DNA of 64,000 nucleotides from Ignelater luminosus (lineage: Eukaryota > Arthropoda > Insecta > Coleoptera > Elateridae): contig VTPC01090885.1 in the NCBI GenBank assembly GCA_011009095.1, positions 79,700 to 143,699 on the forward strand, read 5' to 3'. A program made the translations under genes and the position numbers. This document shows positions 22,850 through 35,110 of the stretch, piece after piece. The notes beneath the pieces are model-generated. The model had not been told where the DNA came from, searched no databases, and saw only the letters and a program-made list of their open reading frames with translations. The first letter of the stretch is position 1, and every line of letters starts with the position of its first letter.

Positions 22850-24640
22850 GTAAGTTTTAATTATGTTTTTGTGCCCTTTTTGTATTTTTTAGTTTAAGAA
22901 AATCAGTTTACGATTTTAAACGGAAACTTTTTGTATCATCTTATATTCAAATTGTGGTGTCTCATACTGATTTTCGTTAACAAGAGGATATCTTTTAAGG
23001 AAATTGATATTAAATATAGTGGAATGAATGTAAGCATGGGGTTTTGTGTTATTTACTTGAGGATAATTTTACTCTATACGAACCAATTAGCTAATGCAAA
23101 TCGTTGAAAGTATGAATTTCTGTTTATGGCTTTTGGTAGATAAGGATCTTAATAGTTGCTAATTAATAAAATTTGAAAATTACGTTTTTATGATTCTGCT
23201 TACATTTATATTACTGTAACTTACACATTAGATTCTTTATTAAGAATGTAAAGAGGAGTTTGATGCTTGAATTTATGGCAAGTGTGTAAATAATAAATAT
23301 TGTGAGTAGTTTTAGAAAGTTTCATATGATTTTGAAGTTTTGTAAGAAACAAAAACACAATTTACACTATTTGGCATGTGTCCTTGGGAGTATTAATTGA
23401 AGTTTGTGAGGTTAATGTTTCTGAAAGCATATTTGATAATACAGACTTTTTAAGATGTTTTAGTATTGATAGTTTGTCTGCATGTATATTTTACAAAGAA
23501 ATGAAGAAAATTTGATCTGAGCCTTCATTTAGTAATTTAATATTGTTTTATGTCATATTAATTAAAGACGTAGTGGTTGATAGAAGCTGTGAACTATTCA
23601 CGGAACTTTGATACATAGTTTAAGTCGCAACGGATATACAAAGATATGAAATATTCAGGTTATACAAAGTTGGGAACAGTAGTGTGTAAATTAGAATAAA
23701 GATGTGTAGACGAAACATCAACATTAGGGCGGGAAATTTTATAAATAAATGAGAGAGGAAACTAGAGGAAAATCAATTTGTATATTTGGTGCAATTCTAA
23801 TTTTCTCTACCAATATAATTGCATACAGTCTTAATGATATTATTTCAAAGATTAAATTGCCATTTGTGTAATGTGTTTGTTTATTGTTGTTAATATCGTT
23901 TCTTGTGTTTGTTTTTGCGGCAAGCCTGATTACCAACCCATTGAAATATTTAAGCATAAGGTTTAAAAAATTCTAAAGGTAAGTTTTGCATTTCTCATTT
24001 TTTTTAATTTTGTTGGAACAAGTATTTCTTAGCAAAGTTAATGTTGACGCGTGACATTTTTATTATTTATTATTATTTAATTTTGTTTATTTTGATTGAA
24101 AAACATGTTAAATTCAAAATTAAGAAAACTATGTTGTTAAAAAGCTTTTGAAACTACGATTTACATTAAAAAAGAAAATTCTTCCTCGGACTTAAAAATC
24201 ATTTTTTTTGGAGTTGTTTAGGAAATTATTGCGTGTGCCACTAATTTTGCTAATTGCAGGGAAATTAACAATTTGTAATTTCATCCTGATTTATCTAAGA
24301 CACATATTTGTAGGGAATTAATATTTTTTGAATCCGCTTTACATTGACTATATTGTGGAGTAGATGTCAATGCAGCGTTTGAGCTCCTAAAGCGATCCAC
24401 CCCCAAAGGGGGAATGAAATATAAATATTTTGCTTTTGTGGTAATTACATTAGAGATATAATTTTCGCATTCAAATGAGCAATTCTGTTTTTTATTTATT
24501 TATTTGATAAAATTATTAAAAGAGTTCCATAAATAGGGTGGTTCGTTAATTTGGGAGTTCTATCATTTGTAATGTCTCCCGATTTGCTGCACAGATAATC
24601 CTTGCAGTCGGAATGATTATTATACATTACTATACAGGGT
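22850..24640. other. First intron of the crotonase-domain gene, left part
   Basis: AT-rich with no supported feature. Confidence 0.35.
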
Positions 24641-25040
24641 GTCACATATTCCTCAGACTACTAAACTTGACTTTGCATCCTGGAAGGCAAATCAAAATTG
24701 TTTTTTTCTGCCTAAACTATTGCAGTTATCAAGATTGAACAACAGACAAAAAATGACCCATCTGTGGGAAAAGTTTCAAAAGTATTGACCCAAGCGTTAA
24801 AAAAATCTGAGCTTTTTTGCACGAGGCTGATCGACTTTGGACCACGTGATTGATGCCAGAAAATTCTTTTTTCCGCATTCACATCCCAGATTTAATTCCA
24901 ATCGCTAAAAGCACTTTTTTTTATTTAAAAAAATAGAAATATTTTTAAAATCTTTGACGTCCGGTAACGCCTTAACTTTTGGATAGAGGTAAGTTTGGTT
25001 AAATCTACTTTGGTCTGAGGGAACTATATACGATACCACA
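24641..25040. mobile_element. Mariner-type MITE, copy A
   Basis: It begins TATACAGGGTGTCACATATT and continues CCTCAGAC. It is similar over about 350 bp to the inverted copy at 33390-33775. The shared interior includes AAATCAAAATTGTTTTTTTC and GGTAAGTTTGGTTAAATC. The right end of this copy is lost or overlapped by the next element, which begins near 25043. Confidence 0.75.
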
Positions 25041-25042
25041 CC

Positions 25043-27060
25043 TATCATATGCTAATTAAAAATATCATCCGACCACTGTAACCTTAAAAAAAACTTGGTC
25101 TGCGCACAGTGTGACGTAGGGGGTTGACAGTCCCTGTAAATTGTACATTGTTGAACGTCTTCGGTTACGAATCAGGTGTCTTATTAACACGTTTACGTTT
25201 GTTGTGTTTTCGTTAATTTATTTTTGTTGATATTCGTTGTTATTGTTGTTTATTGTTATTCCTTTTTATAAACATTTTTGAATCTATACATAATGTCAAA
25301 GTTGGGAAGTGAAAAGGGTTAAACTCTCAAGCGCGTGAAGTGATGTTTAAAGTGTTCGAGTCAAATCAAGAAACAGACATAACCAATTCTTTAAAAATTG
25401 AATTGAAACAATTCGTAGCGACAGCAACTGGAGTTTCTAAAGCTATGGTCTACAGGATTATAAAAGATACTAATAATAGAGAAAATAATGCAGCAGGTAA
25501 TGAAGATGAAGAAGACTTTAACTTTGTTGGTAGTCGAGAATCCTTGAGGAATATTTTTAAAAAACTAGGTTTTAGGCTTACTACCACCCAGAATAATTGG
25601 AAATTGTTAGAAGAGAAGCCGGAAATTAGAAACCAAAAGCATCCCATATTTTACGTGGACGAAACCTATACACAGCGGACATACCCAATTAAGAAGCTGG
25701 ACGTGGATTGTTTTGCAACATTTCAAAGGGTTTGTGCTTAATTATATTGCATGCAGGAGGAGAGCAGCATGGTTTTGTAAAAGATGCTTTTTTAATTTTT
25801 AAATCCGGAAGCAAATCGGGCAATTATTTTCACGAGATAAATTTTCTAAATTATGAAAAGTGGATTACCGAAAAATTGATTCCGAATTTGCCACAACATT
25901 CTGTTCTTGTTATAGACAATGGGGCTTATCATAACGTCCAAATAAATCCTGCCCCCAATTCAAACGCCAAGAAGCAATAATAATAGTAATAATAATATTC
26001 ATTGTTTTCCAGACATGACAAAAGCTGAGCTATACATTTTAATAAAAAATAACAAAGAACGTAATAAAAGGTTTAAAATAGATGCGATATTGAAGCACAT
26101 GGTCACACCGCATTAAGATTGCCACCATATCACCCGGAACTGAATCCGATAGAGTTAATTTGGGCAAACGTAAAGAAATATGTGGCATCACATAATACAA
26201 CTTTTAAATTAGAAAATGCCAAAAATCTAGCTGAAGAACAGAATGGAACAGAGTATGTGATCACGTAAAAAATTTAGAAGAGAAATATAAAGGAAATGAA
26301 GTATTTATGGATATTGTTACAGAGGATTTAATAATAAATATCGGAAACGATAGTGACAGTTTGTTTAATTTCACTGATGAATCTTCTTAGTAAACTAAAT
26401 TTTATTGAATTTCCAAAAACACATTGTAATTTAAATGTTAAAAATGTGATTTTGTTGTATGCATGTACATAAAGTTGGCAACACTGTTTTTTTTTAATGT
26501 ATCGGAATAAAGTCAAGTTGAAGTTGAGCACGTTTAATAAACAATTAAATGCTTGTGTGTATTATTATAATAAATGTTCGCTTTTTTCTTTGTAAAACTG
26601 AAATTCATACCTTCTATCTAATTTGATAAGTTAATTTTAGATAAGTTTTCTTGTTACCTGTTTAAATTAAATTTAAATAGGTTTTACAGAGAGGTTATAA
26701 GAAATGATGTACTGCAATTTCTTTTTGTTACATATCTGGTTTAATTTTTAGAAAATCTTAAAATTTTTAGGCGAGTACAATTTTTTTATTTATTTAATGT
26801 TTAATCGACGTGTTGAAAGAACCGATCTTTAAAATTAATTTATACACGTAGACTGTTTATTTTTAAATCAGAAACGAGGAACTCTTATTATGCTGCTGCT
26901 GTGCGTTTACAAAATAAACTACTTGTTGCAAAGATTGTACTCGGACACCAAAACAGGCAAGAAATAAGCAATTGAGTACGAGTGCCACTGAATTTGAATG
27001 CGTTTCTAAGGTTACAGTGGTCATATAATATATAATTTGTACTAAAACCATTGCCCTACA
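25043..27060 (+). mobile_element. IS630-Tc1-mariner transposon with degenerate transposase
   Basis: Inverted GACCACTGTAACCTTA copies at 25071-25086 and 27007-27022 bracket a transposase pseudogene at about 25293-26390. Recognisable segments: NSQAREVMFKVFESNQ (N-terminus), ATGVSKAMVYRI (helix-turn-helix), SRESLRNIFKKLGF, FYVDETY (first catalytic D), VLVIDNGAYHNV (second D) and LPPYHPELNPIELIW (the E, GAG at 26152). The second D and E codons are 237 bp apart, i.e. about 79 codons, far more than the 34 of Tc1. The long-spacing IS630-Tc1-mariner lineages, such as the one described as DD82E/Sailor, are the natural comparison. Frameshifts, stops and internal deletions disable it. Confidence 0.8.
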
Positions 27061-28771
27061 TTTAGTTGTTTGCTTTTCCTGTAAAATAATTATTTCCAAT
27101 AATGGTCCCTTTCATAGAGTTCAGAAGTTGGGAAAACAATAAATATACAATCATGATACCTAACGGATAAAGTTAAAGAATCTAGCAGGAACGTTGTTAA
27201 ACAGATTTCTAGAACTGCACTTTTAAATTTAAAATACGAACCCTGTATCATTTTAGTTCGCCCACTTGTAATGTTTGTTGTAGTTGTTCAAGATTTTGAA
27301 AATGGGATTAATATTTTATGGTTTAATACACATGTTATATACAATATCTATGCATTCTATATCAAAAAAATGTAGCAGAGTAAATAAAAATAAAGAAATT
27401 TCATTACGACGTTCTTTAAATTTCGAGTTATACTTTATTTAGTTTTCTTTTTTTACTACTATTTAGTTAGACAATTTTATTCAATTCTAATATAAATAAC
27501 ACAATCAAGTCAGCATTTTTTTGACAAAAGACAATAGATAACATAACAATTACTGTCAGGTGCTGCGAGGTAAAGCGTTGTCCAAAGCTTTAAGGGTGGG
27601 ATCCCGAAGCGACTTAGTGAAATTTCCTGCTATAGCATTACATGGCTTAGAATAGGGAAAACATGTCACCATTGCGTTGCGATTTTCTCAATAATGGATT
27701 AAGCGATTTTAAAAATTCTTGCTTTGTCGTAATCTACAAGCTTACCCCTTTGGGATGAAATATTTGGAACATGATTGATGCAATATTAAAGTAAATAGGA
27801 TGATGTAAATTTCACTGAAATTTTGCATAGAATTTTAACACCATTTTTTGCTGTCTACTGATTTTATTTATTAACGGATGTACACTACAATACCTCATTC
27901 CAAAGAGGACAATATTTTACGTAATATGATCCAAGATCTATTTTAAAATTCGACATAGTTTGTGAGAAAATGGCAACGCAAGTTTAGAAATGAATTTCAC
28001 TCCTACAAATTAGCAGAGTGCAGAACATAACGTTAGCATAGTCGTGAACCTGCAAGTTTAAAGTGTGGCAATTCTCTAGCAGACGACGCAGTATCTATAT
28101 GTTTATTTTTGCGGTGTTGCCAGTTATCTGTCTTCAAAGTTGCGTGCAACCTTTATTTTGGGGGTGCACACAAATTTTAAGTGTGCGTTTACGGAAAGGA
28201 AGCGAGTGGTCATCGACCCTTTAAAGCTCATGTGTTAAATTTTTCAGAAGTTTTCGATTTTAAATTGTGAGTTACAATAAAAATTGGAGCTTATTTTTAG
28301 GTTGGTTTAAATTTTGTTATTGACTGTATGGATTTTAAAGCCAATCAAATCAAATAAAAAAAATTTATATTATTGTTTTATTCATATTAAGTAGTAGTAG
28401 ATAATACAATCAATTAAATAATCGATGTTGTTTTTAAAGAAGTTTAGAGGTCCTGGAGAAAAAAAAGAGAAAATGCTTTTATTAAAATCAATGCTACATG
28501 GGTTATTTATAAAAATGCAGGGTGTGGAAATTTCAAAACAAAAAGCTAATATTCTCCTTGCTAAAAAATATCTAGCAAAATACATTTATTAATGATTATT
28601 GTTCAACTAAAATAAAGCACAATGCATAAAATTTAATCAACTAGCTTTTAGTATTTTAAACCTAGAAGATTCAAAAACCTGTGGTAAAAACAACAATAAT
28701 CATTGAAACAATCATGTACATACACCTAACTAAAAGCACATTTTTATTTTAAAGGTTGTTGTAATAATCAG
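27061..28771. other. First intron of the crotonase-domain gene, middle part
   Basis: No supported gene. Small open frames on both strands lack motifs. Confidence 0.35.
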
Positions 28772-28806
28772 CAGCGTGACCAGAAATTTATGTTTGGGGG
28801 GGGGGA
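28772..28806. repeat. hAT-terminus-like sequence with G10 run
   Basis: CAGCGTGACCAGAAATTTAT followed by ten G at 28796-28805 resembles the ends of ZMYM-type hAT elements (a CAG start, then a G-rich tract). It could be the 3' end of the hAT relic at 31400-33290, with the Tc1 relic nested between. No target duplication supports this. Confidence 0.35.
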
Positions 28807-29410
28807 GCTTGTCAAATTATGATCAAAACAAATGGTTTTGATAATAAAATTTGAAAAAAAGTCGAACTTTAAACTTTTGATTATTTTACTGCGTCAGTTA
28901 AATAACATTTTTCTAAGAGAAGGTGTCATAGAAGTACTAACATTGAATGCAGGTCACTACCTACCGTTCTGAATCATCGCAGTTATATTTTCATAAAATG
29001 TACTTCACTGCTGGATTAAACTTTTAAGCACTTATCATGCTAAAAGTATTTTCATTAGTTTTTGCTTCTTTTGTATATTTCTTCTTTGTTTTGTTTGATT
29101 TTAATTTCTTCCGTTTTGTTTTTCTTTTATTAAATTGTACTTCATCATTAATTCTTTTCGTACAATTTTAGTACTTCAAAATATATTTGATAAAATTCGG
29201 GTAACTTTATTTTCAATAATTAAATAATTTAGTAGAGATCTAACTGCATTATGAATTGAAACTTATAGGAGTTTCTTTAATAAAATATACAGGCAGTTAG
29301 TTAAAGTTTAATTTATTATCAACATTTATTACAATAAAATTCATCTGACATAGTATATTCAATTATTTATTATTTTATTCATGGTAACTATTCAAACCCA
29401 GAATATTATT

Positions 29411-30115
29411 TTTGTCTTTAACATTATGGAATGAACTTACCAGTAAGAATTATTCAAAATGTACTTGCATAAGATCCTTGAAGAAAATTGGATTCAAGTT
29501 TTATAAGGTACTATTTCACTGTTTTATTTTTCCTGTTGCTTCAGTATTTCAAATTTGTATCTCTCAGGCCAAACAAAAACCATTATTAACCCAAAACAAA
29601 GAAAAAATCGTTTGCAATGGGCTAAAGCTCATAAAAATTGGACATTAGATCAATGGCAGAAGATAATATGGAGCAATGAGTCCCGATTTGAAGTTTGCAT
29701 AGGAGATTCTCGAAGCAGAGTTATTAGACAAAAATCAGAAGCATACTCTTCGGACTGTCTTTGATTAAAAGTAAAATTTCCTGGGATGCATGTTTGCTGT
29801 TGGAGTTGATAGACTTTACTTTGCGGATGGCATAATTAATGCTAAAAAGTATATTAATATTCTAAATGATCATCTTTTGCTTGCAATGGAAGAGTTAACA
29901 ACTTCAGAATCGGAGTACATTTTCCAGCAGGACAGAACTCCATGCCATACTGCTAAACAGGTTAAATCTTGGATGTTTCAAAACAATATTAAACTGTTAG
30001 ACTGGGTATCGAGTAGTCCAGAAATGAAATAGAAGCTGAGAAGCCATCCGGTGCAAACAATGCCATGCCGAATTGTTAATTTCAAGAAAAAATTTTTTCC
30101 AAACTTCCCCTTTTT
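29411..30115 (+). pseudogene. Tc1-like transposase relic
   Basis: Recognisable pieces in order: KPLLTQNKEK and its near-duplicate PKQRKNRLQWAKAHKNW, then IIWSNESRFEV (the WSDES motif with the catalytic D changed to N), then VDRLYFADGIINAKKYINIL, then FQQDRTPCHTAKQVKSW (second D present). The DWPxxSPDLNPIENLW segment carrying the last catalytic residue is reduced to LLDWVSSSPEMK and a stop. So two of three catalytic positions are lost. Frame shifts occur near 29560 and 29765. Confidence 0.85.
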
Positions 30116-31399
30116 TCTAATTTTGAATATTTAATAAATGAAGACTACATCTGAGTTAAATGTGTTTAATATTGTTTTTTCTATTTTGTAATTTAATAAT
30201 ATATAGTTTGTTTCTATCAAATTTAACATAATTTAATCTTATTTTACAAAACTGTGTTTACCAATGATAGGACGAAATAAAATGATATAGGGCTTGTAGT
30301 ACTTCTGTTACTTAACAGGGTTCAGCATCCTCTCGCTGCAAAATAACGCTTTCCTTATTTATAGGTACTTTTCTTTTTACAATTGTAACTTGAGAGGCCA
30401 TGTTATGTTATGTTATTGTTGTAAACATAACAGCTGTTAGCTGTCTTAACACATTATACTGATCACAGCCAACTTTGACTTGGGTTTTTTTTTTTGATCG
30501 CACAGTATATTTTAAACTTGTAAACCATTAGAGATAGAGTTAATTAAATTAGAAAAAAGTTGCCCATTTTGGAAATCAATTTATTAAGTTTCCTTTTAAA
30601 GAATTTACGGCTTACTAGATTTATGTATCTGCTAAAAATGTTTAATTTTCTTTAATTAAAATATGAAAAAATAAGCAACGGAAAAAGTTTTAGATAATTC
30701 TTTTTTTTGTTTCACCATGAACCTGAAATAACCTTCATTCTAATATCATTGAATAGCTTCTTTTAAATGCTTTTTAATGATATATAATGTTTTGTTTTTT
30801 AAAGTTATAAACTAAAAACCATTTTGCATGCAAAAATTTAGGTATGCTGCAGTGCTTTGTCATCATTTAGTTAAATAATCCAGATTTTTTTAAATAAAAC
30901 CTATGATACATTTTCAAATTTAATTGTTTAATTTTTTCGTAAAAGTCACACATTAAAATAGACATAATGGAGTACTGTCTGTTCGATCGAAATGTCAGCT
31001 ATAACTGTTATAATTTAACAGCTATTTAATTAAGAAAATCAAAAACGTTTAAAACGAAACTCTTCAATGTGTTGCACTTCAGATTTTATTTAAATAAAAT
31101 TAAGTGTTTGGAATTAAATGTTGACAAAAACAATCAAATTTAATAAATCTGACATTTGTAATGTCAAACTGAAAAATATCAAATTTTTTAAATAACTTCA
31201 AAGGCAGTTTTACGAGAGTTGTTGAAATCTGATTAGGTATCCTCTTTCTTTTGTTGGAGAAAGTATCCATTTTGCCTTACCTGAAAATTAATAACGGTAG
31301 CAATTAAAGGCCACGGAACATTTTTTTCGAGAGGGATTGCTAAATTTGATTGACCGGAGTAGAAGGAAGGGTTTTGGGTAAAGAAAATGCATAATTAGG
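30116..31399. other. Intron sequence, no feature recognised
   Basis: AT-rich. A short ATGTTATGTTATGTTATT stretch near 30400 is simple sequence. Confidence 0.35.
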
Positions 31400-33290
31400 T
31401 GAGACATTATATTAATCGTATAATATGTATTGAACTATTAGTATAACAATTGTATAAAATATTTAAATCTGTGTAAATTAAAGAAGTCAATTTTATTCGC
31501 TCTACAGTTTGATTGATGAATATCTTCATCACGTTATTTAAATCAGTATCCGATGATTTTTTCTTGTGAATCAAAAAAACTAAAAGAAATAGCCATTTTT
31601 GTGTCATTGAAATACGATTCCACAACAGAATTCGTTGAACTGTGCTGAAGCTGGAATTGTTAACAATAATATAATTAAAGTTTCTACTTCCTTGAAGTCT
31701 TCGAACCTCTTTGGGCTGACAAGATATCACTGTGGCAATATTAGAGACATTATTTCAGCAATCATCGTTTTTGAAAATGGAAGGTAACATCATCAATTGA
31801 GCGTGAAGTCTTTCAACATTGAAATCTATATAGTGAATGCGGGTTTCTCGTGATTCATCAAGTTTTACTGATTTACTTAAATCCTGCGCTTCTTTTAATA
31901 ATTTAGCAAAAGTTACATCATTTAATCTCCAATTCAATGTGTTCTTCAGTATAAGTATTGCCTCCCAAGCTCTGGTGACAGTGAAGTTATGATTCTGAAA
32001 CGATTTGGCTAAAATTTCTACTGGCTTGAATATAAATTTGGAAGCAATGATACCAAAAAGAGTGAGAACTTTCTGAGATTTATAACATGACCTTGAAAAA
32101 CTGTTTTGGTATCGCTTGGAGTATTCGGATCGCTCATAATTTCATCTAAAGTCATTTGAATCCTGGAATAATTGTCTATGAATTGAGTCATGGAGTTGAC
32201 TCTGACACACCAACGAGTTGGACAAAACTTTAATAAGTTAGTCACAAATAAGTCTTCATTATCTACGTCGTTAGGTCTTAGTACCATATCTTTATATGCT
32301 TTCTTTCTTTTTGCGGATTCCAAAATGACATTGGAAATAAGTCTCATTGTCACAAGTGTTTCACTAATAAGAGGACAATGTCTTGTAAGGTAAGATTGAT
32401 TGCATGATTCCAGCAGTAGAAATATATTTATTTTGGCTGTTCTTGTGTGATTCTTTGTTGTACACCAGACATGTTAGCAGCTCCATCAAAGCAGTGCGCT
32501 CTAAGATTAGATATGTCAAGACCAAGTCTCAATAACATATCTTGGGTTGCAATAAAAAGGGTTTCCGCTCGAGTGTCAGGAGGATTGTAGAGTCCGATGA
32601 AATGTTCTTTAATATTTAAATTTTCTGTATTCATAAAGTGAATGCATAAGCTAAATTGCTCATTACCAGCACTGTCTGTAGTACCATCTGCTACAACTCA
32701 AAAAAAAAGGACTATTGTTTATTTCCGCTGTCTTTTTGAAGAGTATGAGCCATTACTTCAAGGATTTCGTGACTCAACCATTTGTCTCTTTTTTTTAATC
32801 CAAATATTTACTGCAGGTACTTCTGAACCTTGTTCTTAATTAAATCAATCAAACTCCCTTCATTGCTGATGATGCCAAATATATAGAACTCACTATAATA
32901 TACAAAAATTGGCGAGCTTCTGTTTGATCTTTTTTGCTAGCCTCGGAAAGCATTGACAGTGTTTTTGATCCATTTCTTTATTTAGTATGTAAATAATTTG
33001 ACGCTTTTCTATGATAATTAATATATTTTGTTTTATCTTTTTTTATGTTCTGAACAGGGGTTGCGGCGCAACCCCCAAAAATGATCAGAAGTTGCGACTG
33101 CAGCCTTTGGTAGCAATTGGATATGAAGAAGCCACTTACAATTGGGTGTCCATGTCTTTTACAATTATTTGGATGTCCTGTGGAACTAAATCAATTATTG
33201 GGTCGGCAAGCTTAGAAAATCCTTAAGCAAAATCTCATGTTGATGGATTTGGAGTTAAATCATCAGAATTAGAGTCTTCACCAAGGGTAT
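31400..33290 (-). pseudogene. hAT transposase relic (ZMYM1-like type)
   Basis: The minus strand reads, with breaks: VADGTTDSAGNEQFSLCIHF, then EHFIGLYNPPDTRAETLF, LRAHCFDGAANMSGVQQRI, CWNHAINLTLQD, then LKFCPTRWCVRVNSM and a helical C-terminal part to about 31410. This order (D-containing VADGTTD, GAANMSG, C.NH..NL, PTRW) is the hAT RNase-H-like core found in insect proteins annotated as zinc finger MYM-type 1-like. Stops and frame changes throughout make it non-functional. It lies antisense inside the first intron of the crotonase-domain gene. Confidence 0.85.
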
Positions 33291-33389
33291 CAATTGTTTA
33301 GTTTAAATTAAGTTTAGTAGGAAGGATAAAACTTAAGAAACTATTGATTTTCATTAATTAAGTGAAGTTAAGAATTTTCTTACCCATTA

Positions 33390-33775
33390 TACAGTGTCCC
33401 TAAAAGGTCTGTACTATGCCCTACCACATATTCCTCAGACCAAAAGAGGACGATTTAACCAAACTTACCTCTTATCCAAAAGCGTTCCGACATCCAAGAT
33501 CTTGAAAATATTTCTATTGGAATTTAATTTGGGATGTGAATGTGTACTGGAAAAAGGGATTTTTCGACATCAGTTTTTTGCTTGTGGGTATGCAAAGAAG
33601 CTCAGATTTTTTTAATAGTTTGGTCAATACTTCTGAAACTTTTTCCACAGATGGAGCATTTTTTGTCTCTTGTTCGATTTTGATAACTGCGATAGTTTAG
33701 GCTGAAAAAAACAATTTTGATTTGTCTTCTGGCATGCAATGTAAAGTTTAGTGGCGTTCAAAACAATTAATAAAA
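33390..33775. mobile_element. Mariner-type MITE, copy B
   Basis: This is an inverted relative of 24641-25040. Its left terminus TATACAGTGTCCC is followed by CCACATATTCCTCAGACC. ACATATTCCTCAGAC also occurs just inside the left end of copy A, so the family has terminal inverted repeats of at least 15 bp plus the ACAG(G/T)GTC terminus. Coding capacity is absent. Confidence 0.75.
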
Positions 33776-35103
33776 TAAAACCGATGTTAATATGATACAT
33801 AAATTTAAACAACAATTCAGTGAAATTCATTTTGGTTAAGGAAAACTCTTCTTTTCTAGGACCTTCAAGGTAACTGAAGAAGTTACAGTGTAGTATACTA
33901 CAGATGATTTTCATTTTCTTCTAAGACAACTCGTCTATGATCAGAAAAATTTTTGACTGGCGTTCTAGAGTCCGTGGAGAAGAATATTTCTGACTTGATC
34001 AAGTCCAAAACTTAGTCTCTCTTCAGGTTTAATTGGCAAGTTCCATTGTGGAATTCTGGTTTCAGTGATCTTGGATGGGGATAAATGTCCTTCAGCTTGG
34101 TAGATAACCATCAGCCATTATGGCCACTTCTATATAGTTTCATCTAGCCATTGTTGCAACAATGGTACCTGATTTCTCAAGAACTTCCAAAATCTTTCCT
34201 GATTTATACCCCAGGATGGGTTTTGTGGTCATTTTTGCTTCAAATATTTAATTCGTGAAATTCAAAGCAACTGCTTAGAGAAAATAGTTTGTATAGTGGA
34301 TTTGGTAATATTTTCTCACTCATTTTAAGTTATATTCTCTACTGCACAATCTTGATGGGTCACATTCACAATTGCTTGGTGAAAAAAGTTTTATTTTAGA
34401 ACTGGTTTTACTCTGCAAATTGTAATGATACAGTTAACCTCTGATTATCATTAAAATCAAACAATAAATTTGATTTGTAGTTTAGACCAAGTCTGTAGAG
34501 ACTTGGTTGGGCTTTGTTTCTATTAAAAAACAGTAGATCATTAATGCTGCACGCCATTGCCATTCTCTTACCATTACCAACAACCAAAGTCTCGTCTTGA
34601 TATGACATGTTTTCGAGATATAGGATATCGGTAAAAACAACAAAAGGCATTCTAAATATCTGTAACAAAGAAATTAGCCATTTCTAAGACTATGTCTGTG
34701 GAGATTTTTGATCGGGGAGTTTCACCTAATTTAGCCTATAAGAATTGTGTGGGGTTCTTTCATTGCTTATGGTCTATTGAGGGTGCAAAAATCATCAAAA
34801 TTGTTAAAAGTTGACATATGTACATACTATTTGCTCTTTCTATTTCTCCACAGTCAAAATTTAAAAGAACAAAAGATTGAAAAGTTGGCATTGAAAGTCA
34901 ATTGAAAATAGTCGTCAAAAACAGCTTTTGAAATGAACATATTGATACCATCACAATGACACTTAATGAAATTGTGTGAGCTACCAATACATTATTAAAA
35001 AGAAAAAACAAACCTGAATTCACCAGGTAAAAGTATATTAGATGACCAAAACATTTATGTACTTTTAACTTCTTGTTTATACTTTCTTCTTTTTTTATTT
35101 CAG
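33776..35103. other. Distal end of the first intron
   Basis: No supported feature. Minus-strand frames near 34408 and 34898 have no recognisable domain. A pyrimidine tract and TTTCAG acceptor precede 35104. Confidence 0.4.
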
Positions 35104-35110
35104 GATTAAA

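Noticed and set aside
28772..33100. A complete hAT element spanning these coordinates with a nested Tc1
   Set aside because: The left CAG..G10 end is suggestive, but the right end near 33100 is only loosely similar, lies inside the hAT protein relic and lacks a matching 8-bp duplication.
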